DNA of 48,424 bases from Acidimicrobiales bacterium. Lineage in GTDB: Bacteria > Actinomycetota > Acidimicrobiia > Acidimicrobiales > JAVJTC01. Shown here in pieces: positions 32,812 to 40,394 of the stretch. Below the pieces are notes generated by a model. The model was not told the origin of the DNA and made no database searches. It saw only the letters and a list, made by a program, of their open reading frames with translations. The stretch's first letter is position 1. The number at the start of each line of letters is the position of its first letter. The position numbers and the translations under genes were made by a program. The DNA is taken from contig JAVJTC010000035.1 of NCBI GenBank assembly GCA_040219085.1, forward strand, positions 1 to 48,424, written 5' to 3'.

Positions 32812-32951
32812 ATGCGAATATGACTAGCTGCATACGCCTTCGGACACCCAGCGAGCCATGCCGAGAACGGCGCGACCAGGCTTCGCCGCAGATGTGAGGG
32901 CGCGGAGACCCGCAGGCCGTAGCGTCATCCCGAGCGATCGCTGGGAGCGCG

Positions 32952-33518
32952 GTGGAAGCCTTTCTGATCAGCTTCGGCATCATCTTCGTGGCCGAACTGG
33001 GCGACAAGAGCCAACTCATGGCGATGACGTTCGCCGCCCGCTACCGGGCGACGACGATCCTCGCCGCCATCACCGTCGCCACGGCACTGGTGCACCTGGT
33101 CAGCGTGCTGGTGGGCGCCGCAGTCGGCGTCGCCCTGCCCACGGACGCGATCTCGGTCGCAGCCGGAGTGTCGTTCCTCGGGTTCGCCGCATGGACGCTG
33201 CGTGGCGACGAACTCAGCGACGACGAGGCGGAACGCGCGACAAGGAGCACCCGGTCGGTCTTCGTCACCGTCGGGACGGCCTTCTTCCTCGCGGAGCTCG
33301 GGGACAAGACGATGCTCGCAACGGTCACCCTGGCCACTGACAACGGGCTGTTCGGGACGTGGGTGGGCTCGACACTGGGGATGGTCGCCGCCGATGCCCT
33401 CGCGATCGTGGTGGGCCAACAGCTCGGCGCCCGTCTACCGGAGAGGACGATCCGGATCGCGGCGGCGCTGACATTCGTCGCGTTCGGCGTGTGGTTGATC
33501 GTCGACGGCCTGCGCTGA
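32952..33518 (+). CDS. GDT1/TMEM165-family membrane transporter
   Basis: A 188-residue membrane protein with two repeated halves, each carrying the signature E-x-GDK(S/T): FVAELGDKSQLMAMTFAARY near residue 15 and FLAELGDKTMLATVTLA near residue 115. Six membrane segments are predicted, and the acidic loop between the halves (GDELSDDEAERA) is cytoplasmic or lumenal. The family moves Mn2+ or Ca2+ with protons; bacterial members (MneA type) export Mn2+. The start is GTG at 32952, with GGGAG upstream. The upstream gap was checked for a Mn2+ (yybP-ykoY) riboswitch and no match was seen. Confidence 0.88.
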   Translation: MEAFLISFGIIFVAELGDKSQLMAMTFAARYRATTILAAITVATALVHLVSVLVGAAVGVALPTDAISVAAGVSFLGFAAWTLRGDELSDDEAERATRSTRSVFVTVGTAFFLAELGDKTMLATVTLATDNGLFGTWVGSTLGMVAADALAIVVGQQLGARLPERTIRIAAALTFVAFGVWLIVDGLR

Positions 33519-33538
33519 TCCCCTACTCCGGGGATCAG
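33515..33538. terminator. Bidirectional terminator hairpin between convergent genes
   Basis: Nine-base perfect arms (33515-33523 and 33530-33538, core TGATCCCC) around a six-base loop contain the stop codons of both convergent genes. There is no T-run. The symmetric position supports termination of both transcripts. Confidence 0.6.
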
Positions 33539-34284
33539 ACGTCGAGGAAGCTACGGATCCTGGCCTCGAGATCCGGTGCGATCACCGAGTCGGGGTCGCG
33601 GAGCCGTCCGAGCTCGGCGTTGACCCCGACGAGAGCCGCGTACAGCGGCGGGCAGGTCGGACAATCGGCGAGGTGTTCCTCGACGGTCCGACCCACGGCG
33701 GGGTCGAGGTCGCCGTTCATGTAGTCGCTGACATGTCGACGTGCGTCCCAACATCTCATCGGGACTCCTCTCGTGGCCATCCGCCGTTCGTTCCCCTCGG
33801 CGAGGGCCGAGACGAGTGCCATCCTCCCCCGGCGCAATCTCTGTTTCGCAGCCGGTAGCGAGATGCCGTGCACCTCGGCCACGTCCACGACACGCATCCC
33901 CTCCACGTCGTGGAGGTAGACGGCCGACCGGTAGATGAACGGAAGGCGCACCAGGGCGTCGGTGAGCTCGTCGACGGTGGACGCGCGTTCGACAACGACG
34001 TCGGCGGCGACGGTGTAGGCATCGTCACGCCAGTCCGCCTCCACGTCCTCGACGAGCAACTCGCGGTTGGAACGGCGTGCCCGGTCGACAACGAGGTTGT
34101 GAGCGATGCGCATCAACCAGTGATGCAGCGGCGCATCCTCGCGGTACTGGTCGCGGCGCTCCATCGCTCGCACGATCGTGTCCTGAACGATGTCCGCCGC
34201 GGTATGGGGGTCCCCGGTGGACCCCCGCGCGTAGCGGTAGAGGGCATCGAGATGCTCGACCAGATCCGCCTCGGCGAACGTCAT
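33535..34284 (-). CDS. ECF sigma factor fused to a zinc anti-sigma domain
   Basis: A 249-residue protein. Residues 1-95 are sigma region 2 (DPHTAADIVQDTIVRAMERRDQY, WLMRIAHNLVVDRARR). Residues 105-165 are region 4 (LPFIYRSAVYLHDVEGMRVVDVAEVHG, with AKQRLRRGRMAL as recognition helix). From residue 176 an anti-sigma zinc domain follows in the same frame: C178-W-D, then H204-x3-C208-x2-C211. Normally this ZAS domain is a separate protein that holds the sigma factor and releases it on stress. Here there is no stop between them. An AGAGGAG sequence five bases before the in-frame ATG at 33759 could also initiate the ZAS domain alone (74 residues). The start ATG at 34284 has GGGAGAG upstream. Confidence 0.85.
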   Translation of the reverse strand: MTFAEADLVEHLDALYRYARGSTGDPHTAADIVQDTIVRAMERRDQYREDAPLHHWLMRIAHNLVVDRARRSNRELLVEDVEADWRDDAYTVAADVVVERASTVDELTDALVRLPFIYRSAVYLHDVEGMRVVDVAEVHGISLPAAKQRLRRGRMALVSALAEGNERRMATRGVPMRCWDARRHVSDYMNGDLDPAVGRTVEEHLADCPTCPPLYAALVGVNAELGRLRDPDSVIAPDLEARIRSFLDV

Positions 34285-34342
34285 CGTCGTGAGCTCTCCC
34301 GTCCTCGTGGCACCGGGGCACGTCGTGGTCCGACGGCGCCGC

Positions 34343-34555
34343 TCAGTGGGCGGCGGTCCGTGCCCGGCCGTTGGTGCGGAACCCGAACAGCGAGTACAGC
34401 GGGCACCAGCCCGACAGACCCGTGGCCAGCGGGACGACCCCGACGATCCCCATGATGATGCCACCGGTCCCGCCGATCACGGCGAACCCGACGATCATCA
34501 AGACGATGCCGAGGGCGACTCGTGCGATCCGTTCCCAGCCTGCTTGATTGACCAT
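34343..34555 (-). CDS. DUF2892 small membrane protein
   Basis: A 70-residue protein with two hydrophobic segments (ARVALGIVLMIVGFAVI and GGIIMGIVGVVPLATGL) and the family end GWCPLYSLFGF. DUF2892 proteins (YgaP-like C-terminal domain) are inner-membrane, often fused to or beside rhodanese genes, and the function is unclear. The Cys in GWCP is conserved in the family. The start MVNQAGWERIARV is typical; a longer in-frame start upstream would add 32 Arg/Pro-rich residues and is rejected. It is on the same strand as the sigma factor gene, 58 bases upstream, and may share its transcript. Confidence 0.85.
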   Translation of the reverse strand: MVNQAGWERIARVALGIVLMIVGFAVIGGTGGIIMGIVGVVPLATGLSGWCPLYSLFGFRTNGRARTAAH

Positions 34556-34652
34556 CTCGACTCTCCTCGTCCGGGGGCCCTCTCGACCCCGCTCACCAGG
34601 TAGACGAACCGGGGGGCGAAAGGGATACAACGCGGTGCGGCCCACAGGCACG

Positions 34653-35060
34653 TCAGCGGTCTGGGTGAGGCACGGCGACCACCGTGAGCTCGTCGATCCC
34701 GGTGAAGTCCCGGGGGTTGCAGGTGTGAAGCGGGAGGTCGTTGGAGACGGCGATGGCGGCGATCATGGCGTCGTACGCACGAACCGCTGGTATGCGGCCT
34801 GGCGTCCGCAGACCGGCCGCGACCCGACCGAAGCTTCGAGCAGCATCAGCGTCGAACGGCAACGGTTCGAAATCGGCCTCGGCCTGTTGGACGTGCGCTT
34901 GCCGGGCGGCCCGTTCATCGTCGGTGGTTGCCACCAGCGGGCCCACCGAAAGCTCGGCCAGCGTGATCGCCGTGATCAGCGGTTCGGCGGGAAGCGGACC
35001 CGTGTCCTGGATCCGTCCGAGCAGGATGAGCGTGCTCGTGTCGAGGATCCCTCTTGCCAT
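34653..35060 (-). CDS. PIN-domain toxin (VapC-like)
   Basis: A 135-residue PIN ribonuclease: GILDTSTLILLGRIQ with the first catalytic Asp, TAITLAELSVGPLVA with the conserved Glu, and AVRAYDAMIAAIAVSNDLPLHTCNPRDFTGI with the later acidic residues and the NPRDF signature. Length is close to that of VapC family members. It is the second gene of a module, starting three bases after the Phd-like antitoxin gene. Confidence 0.88.
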   Translation of the reverse strand: MARGILDTSTLILLGRIQDTGPLPAEPLITAITLAELSVGPLVATTDDERAARQAHVQQAEADFEPLPFDADAARSFGRVAAGLRTPGRIPAVRAYDAMIAAIAVSNDLPLHTCNPRDFTGIDELTVVAVPHPDR

Positions 35061-35063
35061 CGA

Positions 35064-35300
35064 TCAGAAGCCAGGGTCGAGGACCTGATCGAGGTCGCGC
35101 CGGAGCTGGTCGGGGTCTACGGCCGGAAGTTGCCGCCGGCGGGCAAGGATTGCGTCGAGTGACATCGGTTCGCGGCCGAGCGGTCGCAGCTCGGCGACCG
35201 GCTTGCCGGACCGGGTGATCGTGAGCCGTTCGCCCTTGGCTGCCCGGTCGACGACGTCGCCGCCGTGGTTGCGGAGTTCCCGGATCGAGACTTCTGACAT
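35064..35300 (-). CDS. Phd/YefM-type antitoxin
   Basis: A 78-residue protein with the Phd/YefM fold: VSIRELRNHGGDVVDRAAKGERLTITRSGKPVAELRPLG, whose N-terminal part binds DNA, and a C-terminal acidic segment ending LRRDLDQVLDPGF that would neutralise the toxin. The TRSGKPVA-x-L motif is diagnostic. The ATG at 35300 is followed upstream by a perfect inverted repeat (35310-35325) that should be the operator, and by a GATACG -10 eight bases before the ATG. Confidence 0.88.
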   Translation of the reverse strand: MSEVSIRELRNHGGDVVDRAAKGERLTITRSGKPVAELRPLGREPMSLDAILARRRQLPAVDPDQLRRDLDQVLDPGF

Positions 35301-35309
35301 GTGCGCAGC

Positions 35310-35325
35310 GTATCACGGGTGATAC
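35310..35325. promoter_or_regulatory. Operator of the Phd-PIN module
   Basis: GTATCAC-GG-GTGATAC has perfect 7-base arms 10 bases upstream of the antitoxin start. It contains the minus-strand -10 candidate (GATACG), so binding of the antitoxin would block transcription. Confidence 0.55.
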
Positions 35326-35413
35326 AGAGCGAACAGAGCTGTAGGATCGCGGTGGAGAGCTGTCCAGACGAGTTGTGCAAGTGGTGGCCTCGAGCAGGCG
35401 AAAGGCCCGGCCG

Positions 35414-36973
35414 TCAGGGATCGGCGATCTTGTGGAACTGCCCGCCGCGGGTTCCGACGTAGATGGCACCGTCCCAGACGGCGGGAGTGGATTCGATGCA
35501 GCCGCCGCCGAGGTCCACGGTCCACAGCTCGGGCGGTTCGATCGTCGTGTCGGACACGTCGTAGGCGTGGAGGATCCCCGTGCAGTCGCCCTGGATGAGG
35601 ACGTCGTCCACGACCACCTGGCTCGACCACAACGGCCCGGGTAGCCGCTTCTCCCAGCGGATCTCCCCGGTGGCCCGGTCGATGCCGAGGAACCGCCCGC
35701 CGTCGGTGGAGGCGTAGACCATGTCCGCGTAGATGGCCGGTGTAGCCCAGACCCCGGCGGGCAGGGTGCCACGGTCGGCGATCGACCACACGATCGGGTC
35801 GTCCGGGTTCGACGGGTCGATCTTGACGATCTGGCCGACTTCGGCCGAGCGTGCGTTGCCCTTCTCATACTCGATGCCCGCGTAGAGGAAGCCCTCGTCG
35901 TCGCCGACGATCGAGGCGTCGGTGTCGTCACCCAGCCAGAAGCGGAAGACGCGCTCGGGGGTGGCACCTTCCGCGAGACCCGTGATGTCCCAACCCTGCA
36001 GCAGTCCACCGGAGTTGGCGAAGTACAGCGTGTTCCCGCTGATCATCACCGAGTTCTCGATGGACACGTTGTTGGAACCGAATGCGGCGAGCAGCTCGTC
36101 GTCCCAGCCCGGCGCGACGAAGACGAGCTCGGGGGCGACGGTCACCCGTCCGTCGGCGTCGTATCCCCGGTTGAGCTTCACGATGTGGATGTTCGAGTTC
36201 TCGCCACCCTCGAAGAGGTAGTCGTCGATGACCATCGGGGATCCGTCCCAGTCGTCGTTCCACAGGCGCGGCGAGATCGACCGGGCGTCGAGGCTCCACA
36301 ACTCGACGGGCTCGGGGCCGTCGAAGGAGACGGCGCGCAGGAAGTTGTCCCGCGAGCCGAAGTAGACGATCGGGAAGCCGTCGGGGTCGATCGTCACCGA
36401 ACCCTTGATGATGTCGCCGGTGGGGAAGTCCGGGATGATCCGCTCCCCGGTGTCGCCGTCGACGAAGTGGACGTTGCGGTCGTAGGCGCCGAAGACCACC
36501 CACGTCCGGCCGTCGCGTTCGAACACGGACGGCTGACCCGTCCAGCCGGTGCCACACCACTGGGTGGTCTCCGACCCGACCGATGACAGCGAACACATCG
36601 ACCCGCCGGGGAAGGACCACGCGACCGACGGGTTCGTCGGGACGGGGCCCGATCCGTAGTAGCTGCGGGTCGGCGACCCACGGAAGGTCAAGATGCCCTC
36701 GACCGTTTCGCTCCAGGGCTCGCCGGACGAGGCCGGGTCGACCCAGCCGTCGTAGGGCGGTTCGGTGGTCGTGGTCGTCGCCGGAACCGTTGTGGTTGTC
36801 ACGGGGACCGTCGTCGTGGTCGACGCCACGGTCCCCAGGTCGCCTGCGGCTCCCCCCAGAGCGACACCGGAGGAGTCGGGATCCGCTGTGCGCTCCGCGT
36901 CCACCGCGACGACCACCACGACCACGAGGACGGCGACGACGGCTGCGACGGCAACACGGGCAGAGCGGGTCAC
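35414..36973 (-). CDS. Membrane-anchored PQQ-like beta-propeller protein
   Basis: A 519-residue protein with an N-terminal signal anchor (ARVAVAAVVAVLVVVVVVAV), a Thr-rich linker of TTTTVP units to about residue 72, and an extracytoplasmic seven- or eight-bladed propeller. Propeller strands show the recurring W-x-V-F-G-A/Y pattern: TWVVFGAYDRNVHFVDGDTGE, FPIVYFGSRDNFLRAVS, GFLYAGIEY and DMVYASTDGGRFLGIDRATGEIRWEKRL. The latter is the PQQ-like repeat (DG-x-FLGID-x-TGEI-W). Such proteins may bind PQQ or act as scaffold; no dehydrogenase residues can be claimed. Conserved Cys pairs (GGSMCSL, QWCGTG, GDCTG, GGGCIES) suggest disulfides. The start is GTG at 36973. Confidence 0.78.
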   Translation of the reverse strand: MTRSARVAVAAVVAVLVVVVVVAVDAERTADPDSSGVALGGAAGDLGTVASTTTTVPVTTTTVPATTTTTEPPYDGWVDPASSGEPWSETVEGILTFRGSPTRSYYGSGPVPTNPSVAWSFPGGSMCSLSSVGSETTQWCGTGWTGQPSVFERDGRTWVVFGAYDRNVHFVDGDTGERIIPDFPTGDIIKGSVTIDPDGFPIVYFGSRDNFLRAVSFDGPEPVELWSLDARSISPRLWNDDWDGSPMVIDDYLFEGGENSNIHIVKLNRGYDADGRVTVAPELVFVAPGWDDELLAAFGSNNVSIENSVMISGNTLYFANSGGLLQGWDITGLAEGATPERVFRFWLGDDTDASIVGDDEGFLYAGIEYEKGNARSAEVGQIVKIDPSNPDDPIVWSIADRGTLPAGVWATPAIYADMVYASTDGGRFLGIDRATGEIRWEKRLPGPLWSSQVVVDDVLIQGDCTGILHAYDVSDTTIEPPELWTVDLGGGCIESTPAVWDGAIYVGTRGGQFHKIADP

Positions 36974-37123
36974 GAGGGGTCACCCGGGGATGCAACAATC
37001 CGGCCGGAACTCACCGTGCCATGGTGGCACCCGGACTCCCGCAACCCACGGCAGGGGCTGTGCGCTACCGGCAATGTCGAAACAGCAGGGCGCGACGGCC
37101 CGGGCCGCTGCCGGAGCCCGCGG
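36974..37123. other. Intergenic, no gene seen
   Basis: A 150-base gap between two minus-strand genes with no reading frame of normal codon use. It holds GC-rich short dyads and probably the beta-propeller promoter. No RNA gene was recognised. Confidence 0.3.
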
Positions 37124-37690
37124 CTACTGCCTGTGCGCAGCGCGGAAGGCGCGGGCGAGGAGCGGCGACTGGGGACCGGATCCGTCATGGGCCTCTTCGG
37201 CCTCCTCGGAGTCCGCCGGTTGGTCCGCCCAGAGCGTGAGGACGTCGGCGTCGGGCCCACTGTCGTCGGCCGCCGCGTCACCGTCGTCAGCCGGCGCGGA
37301 GCCGACGACGTCGTCGACGGGCGGCACCTCCTCCAGGCCCTCGACCGGTTCGATCGCATCCACAGTGGCACCGACCTCGGCGTGGTCGGTGACATCGACC
37401 GTGGCGCCGGCCGCACCGGAGACGACGTCGGGACGATCGTCGGCCGAATGGTCCGAGACGTCGACGAGAGGCGCGGAGATCCCCGAGTAGACAGGCGAAC
37501 GTTCGTCCGTCAACGTCCAGCCGACGGGGACCGTCGCACGGTCCGCATGACCGCCGCACAGGATGATCCCCTGACTGCGGTCGCCGATCGGGTCGCGGTC
37601 ACGCAGCCACGCCTCCGCCCCACGGGGGTCGTACAGAAGCAGGGCGGTGGCCCTCTCGCCGCAGTTCACACGCGAGCAAACCATCGTCAT
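37124..37690 (-). CDS. DUF3499 family protein with acidic tail
   Basis: A 188-residue protein. The N-terminal 75 residues are a DUF3499 zinc-ribbon-like domain: VCSRVNCGERATALLLYDPRGAEAWL, then IILCGGHADRATVPVGWTLTDER, with a C-x4-C and C-x2-H pair likely to bind zinc. DUF3499 is confined to actinobacteria in my experience and has no known function. The remainder is an acidic, disordered Asp/Ala/Val tail (ATVDVTDHAEVGATVD-like repeats) ending in a basic LLARAFRAAH. The ATG at 37690 is supported by TAGCGT eight bases upstream on the minus strand. It is divergent from the NicX-like gene, with only about 51 bases between. Confidence 0.83.
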   Translation of the reverse strand: MTMVCSRVNCGERATALLLYDPRGAEAWLRDRDPIGDRSQGIILCGGHADRATVPVGWTLTDERSPVYSGISAPLVDVSDHSADDRPDVVSGAAGATVDVTDHAEVGATVDAIEPVEGLEEVPPVDDVVGSAPADDGDAAADDSGPDADVLTLWADQPADSEEAEEAHDGSGPQSPLLARAFRAAHRQ

Positions 37691-37698
37691 GGGATCCG

Positions 37699-37704
37699 AC
37701 GCTA
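37699..37704 (-). promoter_or_regulatory. -10 box, leaderless type, for the DUF3499 gene
   Basis: On the minus strand TAGCGT lies 8 bases before the ATG at 37690. Confidence 0.4.
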
Positions 37705-37730
37705 CCCCGGGCCGCCCCGCCGCCGGGGGA

Positions 37731-37736
37731 TACTGT
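37731..37736 (+). promoter_or_regulatory. -10 box before the NicX-like gene
   Basis: TACTGT ends five bases before the in-frame ATC at 37742. The arrangement copies the leaderless promoters elsewhere in the window, but the codon at the start point is ATC, not ATG. Confidence 0.4.
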
Positions 37737-37741
37737 GCCCC

Positions 37742-38764
37742 ATCAGCGACTGGGACCTCATCGACTCCTTGACCCGGGCACTCGACCTCTGCGGGGTCGG
37801 CCGCGGCGGCTCGTGCGTGATCCTGCACGACCCTTCGACGCCGACCGCCACCGTTGCGGCGACACGGCTCGCCGCACACCGTGCCGGCGCCCGCCCGATC
37901 CTCGTGGAGGTCCCCGCTCACGGCGACGCGTTCGGCGAGGACGCCGTCATCGCGGCGGGTTCGTCGGTCGACCTCGTCGTCGACCTGACAGCGAAGCCCC
38001 CCGACCCCCGGGGCGGGTCGAGCCGCCTGATCGCCGACGGCGGTCACGTCCTGCGGATCGGGGCACGCGAGGCCTCCGATCTGGCCACGTTCGTCGCCCA
38101 CCCGGGGATCGAGCGGCGCGTGCATGCGGCCATGGACGCCTTGCGCGAGGCCTCGTCCATGTCGGTCGTGACGACCGGACCGACGATGCTGTCGTTCGAC
38201 CTCCGCGACGCCGAAGTGAGCGGAACCTGGGGCGCGACCACAGCGGAGACCCCGACGGCACAATGGCCGGGCGGGCTGGTGCGCGTGGATCCGGTCGACG
38301 ACGACTGCGCCGGTGCCGTCGCCGTCATGGCCGGCGACGTCGTCGCTCCGGCGAACCGCCACGTGATCGCGCCGGCCGCGGTGCTGGTCGAAGCCGGTCA
38401 CGTCTGCGAGATCACGGGATCCGACGACGCCGCCCTGATCCGCGCGCTGTTCGAGACGGTGAGAGCGCGCAGCGACCATCTCGGCGGCGACGGCGTCTAC
38501 CGACTCCGCTCGGTGCGAATCGGCATGCACCCCACTGCGCCCCTCGATCCGGACGTGCTGCTGGCGCCGGCGCTCACACGACCCGATGCCGACGTGCGCA
38601 ACGGCGTCGTGACCATCGCGTTCGGCCTCGACGACGACACCGCCGTGGAGGTGCGTCTACGGTCGGCGACAGTGACCGTCGACGAGGTGACGGTCGTCTC
38701 GCACGGAAGACTGGCGGGGTCGTTCGAACCGGACGTGTACGAAGAGGTCAGGCGCCGCCGCTGA
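37742..38764 (+). CDS. NicX/M29-like metalloprotein (dihydroxypyridine dioxygenase or aminopeptidase fold)
   Basis: About 340 residues, related to 2,5-dihydroxypyridine 5,6-dioxygenase (NicX) and thermophilic M29 aminopeptidases. It opens ISDWDLIDSLTRALDLCGVGRGGSCVILHDPS, the usual L-x3-LxxCGV-x-GE-type start, followed by AAHRAGARPILVEVP. The middle has SSMSVVTTGPTMLSFDLRDAEVSGTWGATT and QWPGGLVRVDPVDDDCAGAVAVMAGDVV, then AAVLVEAGHVCEITG. Metal ligands further on are not obvious in the usual places, so activity is uncertain. No ATG or GTG lies in frame before this conserved block. The first plausible points are CTG at 37733, ATC at 37742 or TTG at 37769, and the conserved sequence begins before the TTG. 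If NicX-like, it would open an N-heteroaromatic ring, in keeping with the locus theme. Confidence 0.7.
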   Translation: MSDWDLIDSLTRALDLCGVGRGGSCVILHDPSTPTATVAATRLAAHRAGARPILVEVPAHGDAFGEDAVIAAGSSVDLVVDLTAKPPDPRGGSSRLIADGGHVLRIGAREASDLATFVAHPGIERRVHAAMDALREASSMSVVTTGPTMLSFDLRDAEVSGTWGATTAETPTAQWPGGLVRVDPVDDDCAGAVAVMAGDVVAPANRHVIAPAAVLVEAGHVCEITGSDDAALIRALFETVRARSDHLGGDGVYRLRSVRIGMHPTAPLDPDVLLAPALTRPDADVRNGVVTIAFGLDDDTAVEVRLRSATVTVDEVTVVSHGRLAGSFEPDVYEEVRRRR

Positions 38765-38833
38765 GGCGGGTTCCCGACACCCACCCGCCCGTGAGATCGC
38801 ACCGGCTCAGAGACCATCGGGGAGACAGACACC

Positions 38834-39769
38834 ATGGAACAACGAAGCATCGGCGAGTTGAGCGTCTCGGTCGTGGGGCTGGGCTGCAACAACTTCGGGA
38901 TGACGATCGACGAGGAGCGCTCTCACAGCGTGGTACGTGCGGCACTCGACGCCGGCATCACCTATTTCGACACCGCCGACATCTACGGCGACACCCATTC
39001 CGAGGAGTGGTTGGGTGGAGCGCTGCGGGGCCACCGCGACGAGGTGGTCATCGCGACGAAGTTCGGCCACCGCGCAGGTGACCCCCCCGACGGCCGCGGT
39101 GGCGACCCGGCCTGGATCCGTTCCTCGCTGGAGGCCAGCCTGCGACGCCTCGGGGTCGAGACGATCGACCACTACCAACTCCACCAGCCGGACCGCCACA
39201 CCCCCGTGGCCGAGACTCTCGGCGCCCTCGCGGAGCTGAAGGCCGAGGGCAAGATCCGCGAGATCGGCTGCTCGAACTTCGATGCCGACAAGCTCGACGA
39301 GGCCGCCACGGCGGCGAACGAGAAGTCGCTCGCCCCGTTCGCCTCGGTCCAGAACCACTACAGCGTGCTGACGCGCACCCCCGACGAGGCGGTCCTGCCG
39401 GCGTGCGAACGCCTCGAGATGGCCTTCGTCCCCTTCTTTCCCCTCGAGTCGGGACTGTTGACTGGCAAGTACACGTCCACCGAACCGCCCGAAGGCACCC
39501 GCCTCGACGTGTGGCAGGGCGCACAACGCGAACGCTTCCTCAACGACGACCGACTCGCCGCGGTGCAACGGCTCGAGTCCTACGCCGCCGACAACGACCA
39601 CACGATCCTGGAGCTGGCGCTGTCGTGGCTGGTCTCACATCCGACCGTTGCCTCGGTCATCGCCGGGGCGACGCGACCGGATCAGGTCGCGGCGAACGCC
39701 GCAGCAGCCACCGCGTGGACGATGGACGCGAGCACCCGAGCCGAGATCGTCGAGGCCGCAACCGGCTGA
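38834..39769 (+). CDS. Aldo/keto reductase
   Basis: A 311-residue TIM-barrel NADPH-dependent oxidoreductase. The catalytic tetrad is complete: Asp in YFDTADIYGDTHSE, Tyr in the same segment, Lys in VVIATKFGHR and His in DHYQLHQPD. The C-terminal VASVIAGATRPDQVAANAAA holds the NADPH-binding loop. It resembles the YajO/Gfo/AKR12-13-like branch. A GGGGAGAC ribosome site precedes the ATG at 38834, 69 bases after the NicX-like stop, so co-transcription is possible. Substrate unknown. Confidence 0.88.
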   Translation: MEQRSIGELSVSVVGLGCNNFGMTIDEERSHSVVRAALDAGITYFDTADIYGDTHSEEWLGGALRGHRDEVVIATKFGHRAGDPPDGRGGDPAWIRSSLEASLRRLGVETIDHYQLHQPDRHTPVAETLGALAELKAEGKIREIGCSNFDADKLDEAATAANEKSLAPFASVQNHYSVLTRTPDEAVLPACERLEMAFVPFFPLESGLLTGKYTSTEPPEGTRLDVWQGAQRERFLNDDRLAAVQRLESYAADNDHTILELALSWLVSHPTVASVIAGATRPDQVAANAAAATAWTMDASTRAEIVEAATG

Positions 39770-39825
39770 CCAGGGTGTTCGTTCCGGTGCCAGGGGTATC
39801 CCCCGTCGCTGTCACACGTCGTGCT

Positions 39826-39831
39826 CATACT
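39826..39831 (+). promoter_or_regulatory. -10 box, leaderless type
   Basis: CATACT lies 7 bases before the ATG at 39839, with no ribosome site. Confidence 0.4.
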
Positions 39832-39838
39832 CTCGAAC

Positions 39839-40378
39839 ATGAGCTCCCGAGCCCCCCGCACCGCTCGCCCCACCCACCTCAGCCTCGTCCCGTTCACCGC
39901 GGAAGCGCAGGACGATCCGCTCCCGCAGACCGAGGACGCGGTCCGACCCAGGGCCCGTGCCGTCGCAGAACTCCCGGGAACGATGGCTGCGTTTCGACGC
40001 GAGACGTTGGCGTGGGCCCTGGCCACGGCGCGGCCTGCAGATGCCGATGCCCTGAGCGCCATCATCGCCTGCAAGACCGAGATGGGCGGCGGCATGGACC
40101 GGTTCACGGAGGCGGACGTCTTCGAACTCCTGTGGCACGGGGTCGTCAACTGGTGCACCGTGCGGGGCGCAGCTGTACCGGGCAGCGTCGCCGAGACACT
40201 CTGGACGCTGCTGGATCGGCTCGCGGCCCTGGACCGCTTCACCGAGGACAGCGACTCACTCGCACGGCTGCGGCGCCCGCTGCTGACCGGCGGCGGGCTC
40301 GGCCCCGACGGAACGGCCAGGGTCACCGAGGGCACCCGGCGCCGTCATCCCTCAGGTCGCCGCTCCGACGCCGGTTGA
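39839..40378 (+). CDS. Conserved hypothetical protein
   Basis: A 179-residue soluble protein with a Pro-rich N-terminus (residues 1-50) and a helical domain: FRRETLAWALATARPADADALSAIIACKTE, then EADVFELLWHGVVNWCTVRGAAVPGSVAETLWTLLDRLAALDRF, ending in a basic tail. I recall similar proteins only as actinobacterial hypotheticals. The ATG at 39839 is chosen for the -10 at 39826; an in-frame start six codons earlier would lie in the promoter. It precedes kynureninase by 16 bases on the same strand, so a joint transcript and a related role are likely but unproven. Confidence 0.6.
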   Translation: MSSRAPRTARPTHLSLVPFTAEAQDDPLPQTEDAVRPRARAVAELPGTMAAFRRETLAWALATARPADADALSAIIACKTEMGGGMDRFTEADVFELLWHGVVNWCTVRGAAVPGSVAETLWTLLDRLAALDRFTEDSDSLARLRRPLLTGGGLGPDGTARVTEGTRRRHPSGRRSDAG

Positions 40379-40394
40379 GTTCACCCGGATCTCC

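Noticed and set aside
32800-32951. Possible Mn2+ (yybP-ykoY) riboswitch before the GDT1 gene
   Set aside because: None of the conserved loop sequences of that riboswitch is visible in the 152-base gap.
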